This document shows positions 16,401 to 26,101 of a stretch of DNA of 36,244 bases, piece after piece; the stretch's first letter is position 1; each line of letters opens with the position of its first letter. The DNA is taken from NCBI GenBank assembly GCA_016296185.1, contig JAEDJT010000011.1, positions 1 to 36,244 on the forward strand, read 5' to 3'. The notes under the pieces are model-generated. The model worked only from the letters and a program-made list of their open reading frames with translations, searched no databases and had not been told where the DNA came from. Origin of the DNA: Bacilli bacterium (GTDB taxonomy: Bacteria > Bacillota_I > Bacilli_A > RF39 > UBA660). A program made the position numbers and the translations under genes.

Positions 16401-17928
16401 ATGTAGTTATAGAACCATTTATACCAATTGGTAATCCAATCAAGTACCATCCTATTAATGCTAGTAATAATACTATACCTATAATAAGACTATAAACTCT
16501 TTGATACTTCAATGTTTTAAATAAACTTATTGGTTTATCATCTTGATTATACTTTTCTAAATAAGCAATATATATTGTGAAGTAAGCTAATATTGGAGTT
16601 ATTCCTATTGCCATACATTCACCAAATCTTGCAACTACTTGAGCAAATTCAGGACTTAAACTACTATTCATAAATGCTGGAATAGCAGCTGTTGATATAA
16701 TAGCCCATTTTTGTGTACCTGTTACAAAAATTGTTGATATTACTGATATAACAAATAATGCTACTATTAACGCAATACCGCTTAATGATAAGCTAGATAA
16801 TATTTTTGCTAATGAAGCAACTATTACTATACCTATATTACTTTTTTTGAATACGTTAATTAATATTGATCCTAATAATATTAAGATTAATGTTTTTCCA
16901 ATACCATCCAATGAATGTGATAAATCATCACAAAAATCATTATTTGATTTTATTGTTTTAGCACCAATACCATAGAATAATCCTAATACAACAAAGAATA
17001 TACAAACAATAAATACAAATCCATTATTAAAGAATGAATCGTAACTAAATAGTTTATCTATATAGTATTCTTGATTATAATCTAGGAAGTTACCTGAGAA
17101 CGGTAGTCCAGGAATAATATTATAAATAAATATTAATAAATATATAGCTCCTGCACTAATAGAAAAAATTAATCCTCTATATTCTCTTTTACCTAATCTT
17201 AATTCTTTTTTATCATCTTTGTATTCATATTTTTCTACTTCATTAACACTAACTCTTTCAGTTATAAATGTTATTAATAATGATACTGCTATAATTGCAA
17301 ATGTCATTATAAACATAAAACAGCCTGTTGTTAATGTATAGTTAGCATCAATATTTAATGCATTAGCTAATGTATATTTAAGCATTTCACTATCTACTGC
17401 TGTTAAGAATGCACTTAATCCACTTCCGCATGTTAATCCAGCATATGTTGCTACGATTCCTACTAATGGATTTCTACGTCCATAAGTAAACATTAATGCT
17501 GATAACGGTATCATTACTGCATATCCAATATCACCCATTAAACTAAAACATACACTTATAAATACTAGCCAAAATGTAATTGTGAATTTTTTACAATATT
17601 TAGTTAATATAGTAAATGTAGTTTTTATAAAGCCTGATTTTTCCATTATGCCAATTCCTATTAGTATAATTATCAATGTGCTTAATGGTGTGAATGAAGT
17701 AAAGTTTGATACTGTTGATGTAAATATATACTTCAAACCACTTAAATTGAATAGCGACTCAACACTCTCTGATGTTGCTACATATTCTCCTGTAACAATA
17801 TCAATTTTATTATATGTTGCTTCAAACCCTATTAGACGCAAGAATCCACTTGCAACTATTATAACTAATATTAATATAAAAAAAGTCATTATCGGGTTTA
17901 AAGTCATTTTTTCTTTAAACTTATTCAT
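16399..17928 (-). CDS. AbgT family transporter (p-aminobenzoyl-glutamate type)
   Basis: This is a polytopic membrane protein of the AbgT family, whose members import p-aminobenzoyl-glutamate or export sulfonamides. About eleven to twelve hydrophobic helices span the 509 residues. The family motif is seen in RRNPLVGIVATYAGLTCG (about residues 150-168), and the C-terminal half has TGTQKWAI and GECMAIGITPILAYF. ATG 17928 is chosen because GGAGGACAAG precedes it; a TTG 12 nt upstream lies in that Shine-Dalgarno. It overlaps the DUF951 gene by 8 nt. Its substrate is not shown by the sequence, and its presence at the end of a chromosome-segregation operon is unexpected. Confidence 0.88.
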   Translation of the reverse strand: MNKFKEKMTLNPIMTFFILILVIIVASGFLRLIGFEATYNKIDIVTGEYVATSESVESLFNLSGLKYIFTSTVSNFTSFTPLSTLIIILIGIGIMEKSGFIKTTFTILTKYCKKFTITFWLVFISVCFSLMGDIGYAVMIPLSALMFTYGRRNPLVGIVATYAGLTCGSGLSAFLTAVDSEMLKYTLANALNIDANYTLTTGCFMFIMTFAIIAVSLLITFITERVSVNEVEKYEYKDDKKELRLGKREYRGLIFSISAGAIYLLIFIYNIIPGLPFSGNFLDYNQEYYIDKLFSYDSFFNNGFVFIVCIFFVVLGLFYGIGAKTIKSNNDFCDDLSHSLDGIGKTLILILLGSILINVFKKSNIGIVIVASLAKILSSLSLSGIALIVALFVISVISTIFVTGTQKWAIISTAAIPAFMNSSLSPEFAQVVARFGECMAIGITPILAYFTIYIAYLEKYNQDDKPISLFKTLKYQRVYSLIIGIVLLLALIGWYLIGLPIGINGSITT

Positions 17929-18115
17929 CTTGTCCTCCAATTACTTTTTTTAATTTCTTTTCAAATTCTAATCTATCCATCATAATTTCTCTATTACATT
18001 TAATACATTTTATTTTAATGTCTACTCCAACACGTGTTATTTTCCATTCATTAGTTTGACATGCGTGTGGTTTTTTCATTATGACTATATCGTTTAATTT
18101 ATAACTATTTTTCAT
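17921..18115 (-). CDS. DUF951 small protein
   Basis: The 64-residue protein has the DUF951 pattern: DIVIMKKPHACQTNEWKI, then VDIKIKCIKC, then a helical end DRLEFEKKLKKV. Cysteines C24, C42 and C45 with H22 could bind zinc. Its function is unknown; the family commonly sits near parB and ychF in Firmicutes, as here. ATG 18115 has GGAGGT upstream; it overlaps the mscS end by 11 nt. Confidence 0.88.
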   Translation of the reverse strand: MKNSYKLNDIVIMKKPHACQTNEWKITRVGVDIKIKCIKCNREIMMDRLEFEKKLKKVIGGQDE

Positions 18116-18926
18116 TATTGTGTACCTCCACTTGTGGATATGGAACACTTACTTGTGCTTTTTCTAGTTCTAACAGAATGATTCTATTAGCATCTCTTTT
18201 TGCTTGATAATGTTTATCTCTTTTACACTTAAATCTTATTAAATAATTTACGCAGTTTTCTGCTAGTTCATTTACTCCTAAGTATTCTACAGATGAACTA
18301 CTTACGTTTTCAACTTCTTGTACTTTAGGTAATATTTTTTTATTAATAAGTTTTTCCATATCTGATACTTTTTCTTCATAAGGAAGTGGAATGTTAATTG
18401 TTACAATTTGTTCTTTTGCTGAAATATTCTTTATTTCTAATAAATTTCTATTAGCAACATTTAATACTTCACCATTAAAGCTTTTTATTTTTGTACTTTT
18501 AAGTCCAAATTCAATTACTTCACCAACAAATCCGTTGTAATCAACAATATCTCCAACTATATAATAGTTTTCTAATATTAAATTTATTCCATTTATTATG
18601 TCTTTTAAAGTATCTTGTAATGCTAAACCTATGATAGTTGCGGTAATTCCTAATCCTGCTACCATACCTTTAACATTAACTCCATATATACTTAATATTG
18701 TAAGTATATCTATTACTATAATTACATATTTTGCTATATTTTTAAACAATCTTGTAATTGTAGTTCTTTTTTTTCTTTCATAACTGTCTTTCCCGTTATT
18801 GATTGTTTCTTCTAGTAAAATTGTCATTGTTCTAAATACGAAATATGAGACAGCTATTGTAACTATAACCCCATAAACTTCTTTTCTACTGATTATATTC
18901 AGTATTGTTTTTAAAACGTTAGACAT
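18105..18926 (-). CDS. MscS-family mechanosensitive channel
   Basis: This is a small-conductance mechanosensitive channel homologue that releases solutes on hypo-osmotic shock. Three membrane helices lie at about residues 15-37, 62-83 and 88-118; the third has the pore-lining AGLGITATIIGLALQDTL pattern. The beta domain follows (VGDIVDYNGFVGEVIEFGLKSTKI). Length is 273. Its start shares a base with the parB stop (TAATG). The family is called YyaE/YkuT-like in Bacillus, and this place after parB is conserved. Confidence 0.92.
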   Translation of the reverse strand: MSNVLKTILNIISRKEVYGVIVTIAVSYFVFRTMTILLEETINNGKDSYERKKRTTITRLFKNIAKYVIIVIDILTILSIYGVNVKGMVAGLGITATIIGLALQDTLKDIINGINLILENYYIVGDIVDYNGFVGEVIEFGLKSTKIKSFNGEVLNVANRNLLEIKNISAKEQIVTINIPLPYEEKVSDMEKLINKKILPKVQEVENVSSSSVEYLGVNELAENCVNYLIRFKCKRDKHYQAKRDANRIILLELEKAQVSVPYPQVEVHNNEK

Positions 18927-19813
18927 TATTCACCTTCTATGCTAATGCCTAGAATTTCTAAAATTCTATCTAGATCATTTTCAGAATCATAAGGTATTTC
19001 GATTTTTTTATTATTTATTTTAACCTTAGTTCCTACTCTTTCTCTCATGATAGATTCATAAATAGTAAATCTTGGGTTATATGTTGTTACTTTCTTTGTT
19101 TTAACTTTCTTTTCAATTTCTGGATTACTTAGGATTTTTTCTAATTCTCTAACGCTTAATCCATCTTCTATTATCATATTTGCTAATTTATTTATTTGGT
19201 CTGGATCTTCTAGTTTACTTAAAGCTCTAGCATGACCCATTGTTATTTTTTGTTCCATAACTAATTTTTTTGTTTTTTCAGGTAATGATAATAAGCCTAA
19301 AATATTTGTAATATAACTTCTACTTTTACCAAATTTTTTAGCTGCTTCTTCTTGAGTAATATTTGTAGATTTAATAATTTTTTCAAATGCTTCAGCTTCT
19401 TCAATTGGATTTAAATCTTCTCTTTGAATATTTTCAATTAAAGCAATTTCCATCATTTCTTGATCATTAAATTCTCTAATAATTGCTGGAATAGTTTCTT
19501 TACCTGCTATTTTTGAAGCTCTTGTTCTTCTTTCACCAGCAATCAATTCATAACCTTTAATTGATTTTTTTACAATGATTGGTTGAATTACTCCGTGTTC
19601 TTTAATACTTTCAGCAAATTCTCTTAGTGATTCTTCGTCGAATTCTTTTCTTGGTTGATAAGGATTGCTTCTAATTTCTGTTAATGGAATTTCTACAATA
19701 TCGCTTTCTTTTGTTTCATTAACAATTGTTTTTTCAAAGTTATCAAAATCAATTCTTTCATTACTGAATAATTGTTCTAAACCTTTTCCTAATGCTTTTC
19801 TCTTAGTCTCCAT
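18926..19813 (-). CDS. parB: Chromosome partition protein ParB (Spo0J)
   Basis: ParB is a CTP-dependent DNA clamp that loads at parS and spreads to condense the origin region. The CTP-binding motif GERRTRA is at residues 93-99, preceded by NPYQPRK (50-56). The parS-binding helix-turn-helix is at about 152-172 (TQEEAAKKFGKSRSYITN), with a C-terminal dimer domain. Length is 295. It overlaps the parA end by 11 nt. No 16-bp parS-like site was found in the window. Confidence 0.95.
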   Translation of the reverse strand: METKRKALGKGLEQLFSNERIDFDNFEKTIVNETKESDIVEIPLTEIRSNPYQPRKEFDEESLREFAESIKEHGVIQPIIVKKSIKGYELIAGERRTRASKIAGKETIPAIIREFNDQEMMEIALIENIQREDLNPIEEAEAFEKIIKSTNITQEEAAKKFGKSRSYITNILGLLSLPEKTKKLVMEQKITMGHARALSKLEDPDQINKLANMIIEDGLSVRELEKILSNPEIEKKVKTKKVTTYNPRFTIYESIMRERVGTKVKINNKKIEIPYDSENDLDRILEILGISIEGE

Positions 19814-20591
19814 TTCTACTAATCACTTCCTTTGCTAGATTTTGGTAAGCTAATGTTGCTCTACTTACTGGATCGTAATCACTAATTGGAATACCATGAC
19901 TTGGTGCTTCAACTAATCTTACTAATCTTGGAATTATTGTATTGAATACTTTATTTTTGAAATATTTTCTAACTTCTTCAATTACTTCAAGTCCAATATT
20001 TGTTCTTCCATCAAGCATTGTTAATAATACACCTTCTATTTTTAAATCAGGATTCATATTTGATTGAACTGTTATTATTGTATTTAATAATTGTGTAATA
20101 CCTTCTAACGCAAAGAATTCACATTGTACTGGAATTATTACTGAATTACTTGCAACTAATGCGTTCATTGTAGAAATTCCTAATGAAGGTTGACAATCGA
20201 TAATTATATAATCGTATTTATCTTGAATTGGTGTTAATACTGTTTTAAGTCTTTCGTTTTGTCTAAATTCTTGATCTTCAAGCATTTTCTTAACGAATTC
20301 AACTTCAACACCAGCAAGATTTAATGTAGATGGGATTATAGATAAATTTTTGAACTTAGTTTTGATTATTCCCTGTTCAATTGTACAATTTTGTACCATT
20401 ACATCATAAATATCATATTTAAAATCTCCATTATTGTAACCGCATCCGATAGATGCATTTCCTTGAGGATCTAAATCTATTAATAATGTTTTTTTGCCTT
20501 CTTTACCTAATGCGGCTGCTAAATTTATACTAGTTGTAGTTTTACCTACTCCTCCTTTTTGATTTACAAGTGAGATAATTTTTGCTGACAT
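19803..20591 (-). CDS. parA: Chromosome partition ATPase ParA (Soj)
   Basis: ParA is a Walker-type ATPase that works with ParB in origin segregation and, in Bacillus, in DnaA control. The deviant Walker A KGGVGKTT is at residues 12-19, with YIIIDCQPSLG and PVQCEFFALEGI following. ATG 20591 is used; a GTG 12 nt upstream is part of the AAGGTGG Shine-Dalgarno. Length is 262. It is first gene of parA-parB-mscS-DUF951-abgT. Confidence 0.95.
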   Translation of the reverse strand: MSAKIISLVNQKGGVGKTTTSINLAAALGKEGKKTLLIDLDPQGNASIGCGYNNGDFKYDIYDVMVQNCTIEQGIIKTKFKNLSIIPSTLNLAGVEVEFVKKMLEDQEFRQNERLKTVLTPIQDKYDYIIIDCQPSLGISTMNALVASNSVIIPVQCEFFALEGITQLLNTIITVQSNMNPDLKIEGVLLTMLDGRTNIGLEVIEEVRKYFKNKVFNTIIPRLVRLVEAPSHGIPISDYDPVSRATLAYQNLAKEVISRNGD

Positions 20592-20628
20592 ATCGTATAC
20601 CACCTTTTCATGTTTATTTCTCTAAATA

Positions 20629-20657
20629 ATTTTACCATATATAACGCAAAAAGTCAT
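20629..20657 (-). promoter_or_regulatory. SigmaA-type promoter of parA operon
   Basis: ATGACT (20657-20652), a 17-nt spacer ending in TGG, and TAAAAT (20634-20629). Confidence 0.65.
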
Positions 20658-20681
20658 AGACTTTTGAGAATAAATTTAAAT

Positions 20682-20717
20682 AAAAAAAGAGAACTTTTTA
20701 TTATTTAGTTCCCTCTT
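20682..20717 (-). terminator. Terminator of prfB-tilS-ftsH operon
   Basis: The stem AAGAG(GG)AACT/AGTTCTCTT has a two-base bulge and an 11-nt loop, then seven T. It includes the ftsH stop codon. Confidence 0.7.
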
Positions 20718-22689
20718 CTTTTTCTTTATCTTTTAAAGCTGATTCAAGCTCTTCTTTAGTCATTTTTGTGTAACCTTTAATTCCAGCTTCTTTAGCTTCA
20801 TCTTTTAATTCAGTTAATGTAGCATTTGTTTCTTCTTTTTCTTCTTTTGCTCCATCAATTGTTCCAGTTTCTACTAAAGTTTTAATTTGTTCTCTAGTTA
20901 AAGTTTCACGTTCCATTAATGCATCAGCAATTAATAATACTAAAGTTTCATGTTTTGATAATAATTTTTTAGCATTTTCGTAGCATTCTTCAAGTATTTT
21001 ACTTACTTCTTTATCTATTTCTAATGCAACTTGATCTGAGAAATCCTTAGATTTATTATAATCTCTTCCTAAGAATACTCCTTCAGATTTTTCTTCTAAT
21101 TGGATAGGTCCTAAATCACTCATACCATATTGAGTAACCATAGAACGAGCTATTTTTGTAGCACGTTTTAAATCATCTGAAGCACCAGTAGTTATTTGTC
21201 CAAGGAATGTTTCTTCACTTGCTCTACCACCAAGTAATCCAGTAATTTGTGATATTAATTCTTCTTTTGTTAATATTCCCATTTTTTCTTCTTTTGGTAA
21301 CATCATTGTGTATCCGCCAGCTTGTCCTCTAGGAATAATTGTAATTTTATGTACTTCTTGAGCATCTTGTAATTTTAATCCAATTACAGCATGTCCAGAT
21401 TCATGAATTGCAACTAAACGTTTTTCTTTATCAGTAATCTTGCGACTTGTTTTTGCAGGTCCTAAAATAACTCTGTCTGTTGCTTCATCAATTTCTTCCA
21501 TTGTTATTTTATCTTTGTTTCTTCTTACTGTTAATAATGCAGCTTCATTTAATAAGTTTTCTAAGTCAGCTCCACTAAATCCAGGAGTTCTTGCACTAAC
21601 ATTTTTTAAATTTACTTCATCAGCAAATGTTTTATTTTTAGCATGTACTTCAAGAATTTCTTCTCTTTCTTTTACATCTGGAAGACTAACTGTAACTTGT
21701 CTATCGAATCTTCCTGGTCTTAATAATGCTGGGTCTAATACGTCTGGTCTATTTGTTGCAGCAATAATGATAATACCTTCATTAGCTCCAAACCCATCCA
21801 TCTCAGTTAATAATTGGTTTAATGTTTGTTCACGTTCATCGTGTCCTCCACCAATACCTGATCCACGTTGACGACCTACTGCATCGATTTCATCAATAAA
21901 TATTAAACATGGAGCACTTTGTTTTGCTTGTTTAAACATATCTCTTACACGTGATGCACCTACACCAACATATAATTCTACAAAGTCTGAACCACTAATG
22001 TAATAGAATGGTACATTTGCTTCGCCAGCTACTGCTTTTGCTAATAATGTTTTACCTGTTCCTGGAGGACCTACTAATAAAACACCTTTAGGAATTCTAG
22101 CTCCTAGTTTTTGGAATTTTTTAGGATTTTTTAAGAAATCAATTAATTCTTTTACTTCTTCTTTTTCTTCTTTTAATCCAGCAACATCAGTAAATCTTAC
22201 TTGTCCACCGTCTTCACTTAATTTTGCTCTACTTCTTCCGAAGTCCATTGATTTATTATTTCCAGAAGCTAGTTTACTAAATAATACATAACCAACTACT
22301 AAAATAATTACCATAGGTGCAAAGTTTATTATTATATATAGCAAACTACTTGCTCCTGGATCTTTATTTGTTTCGTATTTTTCAATATTTTGTTCTTCAG
22401 CATATTCTGTAATTGTTGATATTTCATCTTCAATTATTCTTGCTTCAAAACTTTCTCCTGATGCATATCCATCTAATTTACCAGTTACATAGAAAATGCT
22501 TTCACTTTCTTTAGGTGTAATTGTAATTTCTGTTACGTTTTCATTTTGAATTTCTTGTATCAATTCACCAGTACTTAATTTATTTATTTTTGTTGTTCCC
22601 ATGTTCATTACTACTAATGAAACAGTAAGGATAATACCTAATATTAAATATGGCATTATTGACATATATGAATTATTTTTCTTTTTCAT
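20701..22689 (-). CDS. ftsH: ATP-dependent zinc metalloprotease FtsH, with unusual C-terminal Rho_N/SAP-like tail
   Basis: FtsH is a membrane AAA+ protease that degrades membrane and regulatory proteins. Membrane helices lie at about residues 10-30 and 114-138, the AAA domain has Walker A GPPGTGKT (207-214) and Walker B IFIDEID (263-269), and the protease site is HESGH (429-433) with a distal acidic ligand near GGRASEE. The AAA second region GRFDRQV is intact. After the M41 domain, residues about 620-655 read LTELKDEAKEAGIKGYTKM TKEELESAL, split here after the first 19 residues. This resembles a Rho N-terminal/SAP-type helical domain and is not a usual part of FtsH. Length is 662. It follows tilS by 22 nt. 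Confidence 0.95.
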   Translation of the reverse strand: MKKKNNSYMSIMPYLILGIILTVSLVVMNMGTTKINKLSTGELIQEIQNENVTEITITPKESESIFYVTGKLDGYASGESFEARIIEDEISTITEYAEEQNIEKYETNKDPGASSLLYIIINFAPMVIILVVGYVLFSKLASGNNKSMDFGRSRAKLSEDGGQVRFTDVAGLKEEKEEVKELIDFLKNPKKFQKLGARIPKGVLLVGPPGTGKTLLAKAVAGEANVPFYYISGSDFVELYVGVGASRVRDMFKQAKQSAPCLIFIDEIDAVGRQRGSGIGGGHDEREQTLNQLLTEMDGFGANEGIIIIAATNRPDVLDPALLRPGRFDRQVTVSLPDVKEREEILEVHAKNKTFADEVNLKNVSARTPGFSGADLENLLNEAALLTVRRNKDKITMEEIDEATDRVILGPAKTSRKITDKEKRLVAIHESGHAVIGLKLQDAQEVHKITIIPRGQAGGYTMMLPKEEKMGILTKEELISQITGLLGGRASEETFLGQITTGASDDLKRATKIARSMVTQYGMSDLGPIQLEEKSEGVFLGRDYNKSKDFSDQVALEIDKEVSKILEECYENAKKLLSKHETLVLLIADALMERETLTREQIKTLVETGTIDGAKEEKEETNATLTELKDEAKEAGIKGYTKMTKEELESALKDKEKEEGTK

Positions 22690-22711
22690 GTTTTCTCTCC
22701 TTTTATTAAAT

Positions 22712-24031
22712 TTAATTGTACCATAGTATTATATCATAGTTTTCATTCTTTGCTTTATCAAATTTCGATTTTTTTAAGCCAGGAATCCACAATATTGTAT
22801 CATTTGAATCTACTAATATTGGTTGTGATATTCTTTCTTCTTTAGAAAGTTTACTATCAATATAAATATCTTTAAGTTTTTTTGCTGATGACATATTTTT
22901 TATTATCATTTTATCACCATTTTTTCTGCTTCTAACATATAATGGTAAACTTATTTCTTTACTATTCAATTTTAAATAGTAATTAGTATTTTTATCAGTA
23001 TCCGTTAAACATTCAATAATATGTCCGTTTGGCAATAATGTTTTATCTTCAACTTTTATTTTATATTCTTGATTATTATTCTTTTGACGAGTTATTTTTA
23101 ATCTATTATAAGATTTAGATATTCTCAAATTATCTGGTAAATTAATATCGATATTTGGTTTTGGATTTTCAATAATATCTAATATTAAATTAACGTGTTT
23201 ATCTGATACTAAATATAGATTATCTATATAATTACTATCTAATACATATTCTATTATTTTTACTTGAAATAATGAATCTAATTTATCATAATCTGTAATT
23301 TCTAAAATATTCTTATGATATCTTTTATTAATTTCTTCTTGTATTAATTTATCTACATATGTGTAATACTTATTTAATTCTTTACTAAATTTTAAATATT
23401 TGAGATGAACGTTTTCATTTTCACTTTTCAAAAATGGTAATACATTATGACGATATCTGTTTCTTGTATGTTTATCTTCATTATTAGTTTTATCTACAAC
23501 AAAGGGAATGTTATTTTCTTTATTATATTCTTCTATATCTTTTTTTGTAGTGTATATTAAAGGTTTTATTATTTTATAACCTTCTTTTTGGGTTTCTGTT
23601 TGGAATCCGCAATAACCTTTCAAATTTGATCCACGAGTAATTCTCATTAATATTGTTTCTACCAAATCATCACCATGATGAGCAGTAAATAAATATTGAG
23701 CATTATATTTTTTTATAACCTTTGAAAAGTATTCATATCTTTTTTCTCTTAGTTCTTGTTCATTATACTCTGTTGTTTCAGATTTTTTTTCAAATGTTGT
23801 TGTTTCAAATATTACATTTTTCTTGTCGCAATATTCTTTTACAAACTCTAATTCTTTGATACTTTCTTTTCTAATATTATGATTAATATGAGCACATACA
23901 ATTCTTATACTTTTATTTAAGTTTATTAATAAGTTTAATAAGCACATTGAATCTGGACCTCCAGATAAACCAATAACGACTGTATCATTTTCTTTTAGTA
24001 AACTATTTAGATAAGCAACTGTTTCTTTCAT
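22712..24031 (-). CDS. tilS: tRNA(Ile)-lysidine synthase TilS
   Basis: TilS adds lysine to cytidine 34 of the AUA-reading tRNA(Ile), which lets it read AUA rather than AUG. The PP-loop SGGPDS is at residues 23-28; the N-terminal ATPase domain includes HINHNIR and AHHGDDLVET, and the C-terminal TilS domain ends in DTILWIPG. Length is 439. AUA codons are abundant in this AT-rich sequence, so the enzyme should be essential. It is the middle gene of prfB-tilS-ftsH; hpt, often between tilS and ftsH, is absent. Confidence 0.95.
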   Translation of the reverse strand: MKETVAYLNSLLKENDTVVIGLSGGPDSMCLLNLLINLNKSIRIVCAHINHNIRKESIKELEFVKEYCDKKNVIFETTTFEKKSETTEYNEQELREKRYEYFSKVIKKYNAQYLFTAHHGDDLVETILMRITRGSNLKGYCGFQTETQKEGYKIIKPLIYTTKKDIEEYNKENNIPFVVDKTNNEDKHTRNRYRHNVLPFLKSENENVHLKYLKFSKELNKYYTYVDKLIQEEINKRYHKNILEITDYDKLDSLFQVKIIEYVLDSNYIDNLYLVSDKHVNLILDIIENPKPNIDINLPDNLRISKSYNRLKITRQKNNNQEYKIKVEDKTLLPNGHIIECLTDTDKNTNYYLKLNSKEISLPLYVRSRKNGDKMIIKNMSSAKKLKDIYIDSKLSKEERISQPILVDSNDTILWIPGLKKSKFDKAKNENYDIILWYN

Positions 24032-24041
24032 ATTATCACCT

Positions 24042-25137
24042 CTATTTCATTTTTAATATTGATTCCATAAATGGTAGTACTTCACCATCTAATACTTTTT
24101 CTGCATCTCCAATTTCAAAACCACTTCTTGTATCTTTAACTAATTTATATGGTTCTAAAACGTAACTTCTTATTTGACTACCAAAATCTATTCCTGTAGT
24201 TATACCTTTTAATGCTGCCATTTCTTTTTCTTTTTTTTCAATCTCTAAATTAAATAATTTACTTTTTAATACTTTCATAGCTTGTTCTTTATTTTGAATT
24301 TGAGATCTTTCATTTTGACAAGTAACAACTATCTTACTAGGAAAGTGAGTTATTCGTACAGCAGAAGGTGTAGTATTTACTCCTTGTCCACCATGTCCAC
24401 TTGCACAATATGTATCTATTCTAATATCTTCATCTTTTATTTCTATATTTATAGATTGATCTATTTCAGGAACTACAGATACTGATGCAAAAGATGTATG
24501 TCTTCTTTTATTTGAATCAAATGGAGATATTCTTACTAATCTATGTACTCCTCTTTCACATTTTAGATATCCGTATGCAAAATTTCCTTTAATATGAACT
24601 GTTACTGATTTAATACCAGCTTCTTCTCCATTTTGTAATTCTAGTATTTCATGACTAAAGTCATTCTTATCACAAAATCTTTCATACATTCTTAATAACA
24701 TATTAGCCCAGTCGCAACTTTCAGTTCCACCAGCCCCTGGATGAATTTCTAAATAACAATCACTATTATCATATTCACCATTTAATATTGTATTTATTTC
24801 AAGTTCTTCAATTTCTTTTTCTATTAAAGTAATATCTTTTTCTACTTCTTGTTTCATTTCTTCTGATGGCTCTAATTCTAGTAAAGATATCATTTCTTTA
24901 TCTGTTGTTAATCTATCTTTTATATCTTTTAAATTTGAAACTGATTTTTTTAATATATTAATCTCCTTTGTTATTTTATTTGCTTTATCTATATCATTCC
25001 AAAAATTTGGTTCATTTTGTAATTCTGTTAATTCTTTTATTTTTGTCTCTTTTGCATCGACATCAAAGAGACCTCCCTATAGTTTCTAGTTTTGCTTCCA
25101 TATTTGTAATACAAGTTTTTATTTCTTTAATTTCCAT
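24042..25137 (-). CDS. prfB: Peptide chain release factor 2, expressed by programmed +1 frameshift
   Basis: RF2 ends translation at UGA and UAA. The frame-0 part begins at ATG 25137 (AGGTGATTTAA before it) and gives 24 residues ending GRSL, then TGA at 25065-25063. The shift site is CTT TGA T, preceded 3 nt upstream by AGGGAGG, an internal Shine-Dalgarno-like sequence. Skipping T25065 continues as DVDAKETKI into the main frame (25064-24042), giving about 364 residues, the family's normal length. The stop-recognition motif SPF (RISPFDS) and the catalytic GGQ (ASGHGGQGV) are both present. UGA is the sensor: low RF2 favours shifting. First gene of prfB-tilS-ftsH. Confidence 0.95.
25063..25078 (-). 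promoter_or_regulatory. prfB: Programmed +1 frameshift signal of prfB
   Basis: The minus strand reads AGGGAGGTCTCTTTGAT: a purine-rich anti-SD match, three bases, then the slippery CTT followed by UGA. This is the conserved layout of bacterial RF2 autoregulation. Confidence 0.93.
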
Positions 25138-25154
25138 TTAAATCACCTATCAAT

Positions 25155-25160
25155 ATTATA
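25155..25160 (-). promoter_or_regulatory. -10 element of prfB operon
   Basis: TATAAT lies 18 nt upstream of the frame-0 ATG. There is no clear -35. Confidence 0.5.
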
Positions 25161-25215
25161 TCATATAAATAATTAAGAATTTCGTCGCAAGTTATAATAA
25201 CATATATATTAAAAT

Positions 25216-25243
25216 AACACAATGTATTAATAAACATTGTGTT
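25216..25243 (-). terminator. Terminator of the ttcA-like gene
   Basis: The 10-bp stem AACACAATGT/ACATTGTGTT has an 8-nt loop and a short ATTTTAAT tract, so it is weaker than most terminators here. Confidence 0.65.
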
Positions 25244-25244
25244 G

Positions 25245-26075
25245 TTATTTATCAAAATCTTCTAGGAATGAATGATATTCGCCATCTTTTTTTGTTCCTA
25301 ATATGCATGATAAATTAACATTGTCCATTGCTTTAAATATATTATGGTCAATATCTTTTCCTTCTTCTCTTAATTTTTTTATTAATTGTTTCATTGCATA
25401 TCTTTTACTTTTTGTTTCTTTATCTTCTACATAATTTTCTGCTGTAAACTTACATGCACAATTCAAGAATGTTAATTCATTATATTTAGTAAATGATTTT
25501 ATATCATCTTCTTTAACTAAATATAAAGGTCTTATTAAATCTACACCTTTAAAATTATCGCTATGTAGTTTTGGTAACATAGTTTTTATTTCTGCTCCAT
25601 AAAACATAGATAATAAAGTTGTTTCTATTACATCATCAAAATGGTGACCTAATGCAATCTTATTACATCCAATTTCTTGAGCTTTAGCATATAAGTGACC
25701 TCTTCTCATTTTTGCACACATATAGCATGGACTTTTAAAATCTACTTTATCAACTACTTCAAATATATCTGATTCAAACATTTCTAAAGGAATATTCATT
25801 TCTTTTGCGTTATCTATAATTAATTGTTTATTTTTTTCTGCATATCCAGGATTCATACATACAAATCTTGCTTCAAAGTTAATCTTTCCGTGTTTTTTTA
25901 CCTCTTGAATACATTTAGCTAATACAAAAGAGTCTTTTCCTCCACTTATACAAACCATTATTTTATCGTTTTCTTCTATTAGTTTATAATCTTTTATAGC
26001 TTTTATAAATTTAGACCATATTTCTTTTCTATATTTTTTTATTAATGATCTTTCTATTTCTTGATATCTTTCCAT
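25245..26075 (-). CDS. TtcA-family tRNA 2-thiolation enzyme
   Basis: This is a PP-loop ATPase of the TtcA/TtuA-like group that introduces sulfur into tRNA. The PP-loop SGGKDS is at residues 44-49. A CxxC pair occurs in PCYMCAKMRRG (about 115-125), and further cysteines (NCACKF) follow near 204-209, which is the expected iron-sulfur cluster arrangement. GHHFDDVIET is also typical. Length is 276. The exact modified base cannot be decided from sequence alone: 2-thiocytidine-32 is the usual assignment for this family. It is monocistronic, behind two possible extended -10 elements. Confidence 0.85.
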   Translation of the reverse strand: MERYQEIERSLIKKYRKEIWSKFIKAIKDYKLIEENDKIMVCISGGKDSFVLAKCIQEVKKHGKINFEARFVCMNPGYAEKNKQLIIDNAKEMNIPLEMFESDIFEVVDKVDFKSPCYMCAKMRRGHLYAKAQEIGCNKIALGHHFDDVIETTLLSMFYGAEIKTMLPKLHSDNFKGVDLIRPLYLVKEDDIKSFTKYNELTFLNCACKFTAENYVEDKETKSKRYAMKQLIKKLREEGKDIDHNIFKAMDNVNLSCILGTKKDGEYHSFLEDFDK

Positions 26076-26101
26076 GCAATCATCCCTTTTTTTAGTTTTG
26101 T

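Noticed and set aside
18029..18038. AACACGTGTT palindrome as a parS site near parB
   Set aside because: Only CACGTG fits; the flanks of the 16-bp parS consensus do not match, and it lies in DUF951 coding sequence.
25063..25065. In-frame TGA in prfB as a pseudogene or as tryptophan (code 4)
   Set aside because: The AGGGAGG/CTT/TGA layout is the known programmed frameshift, and the presence of RF2 itself argues that UGA is a stop.
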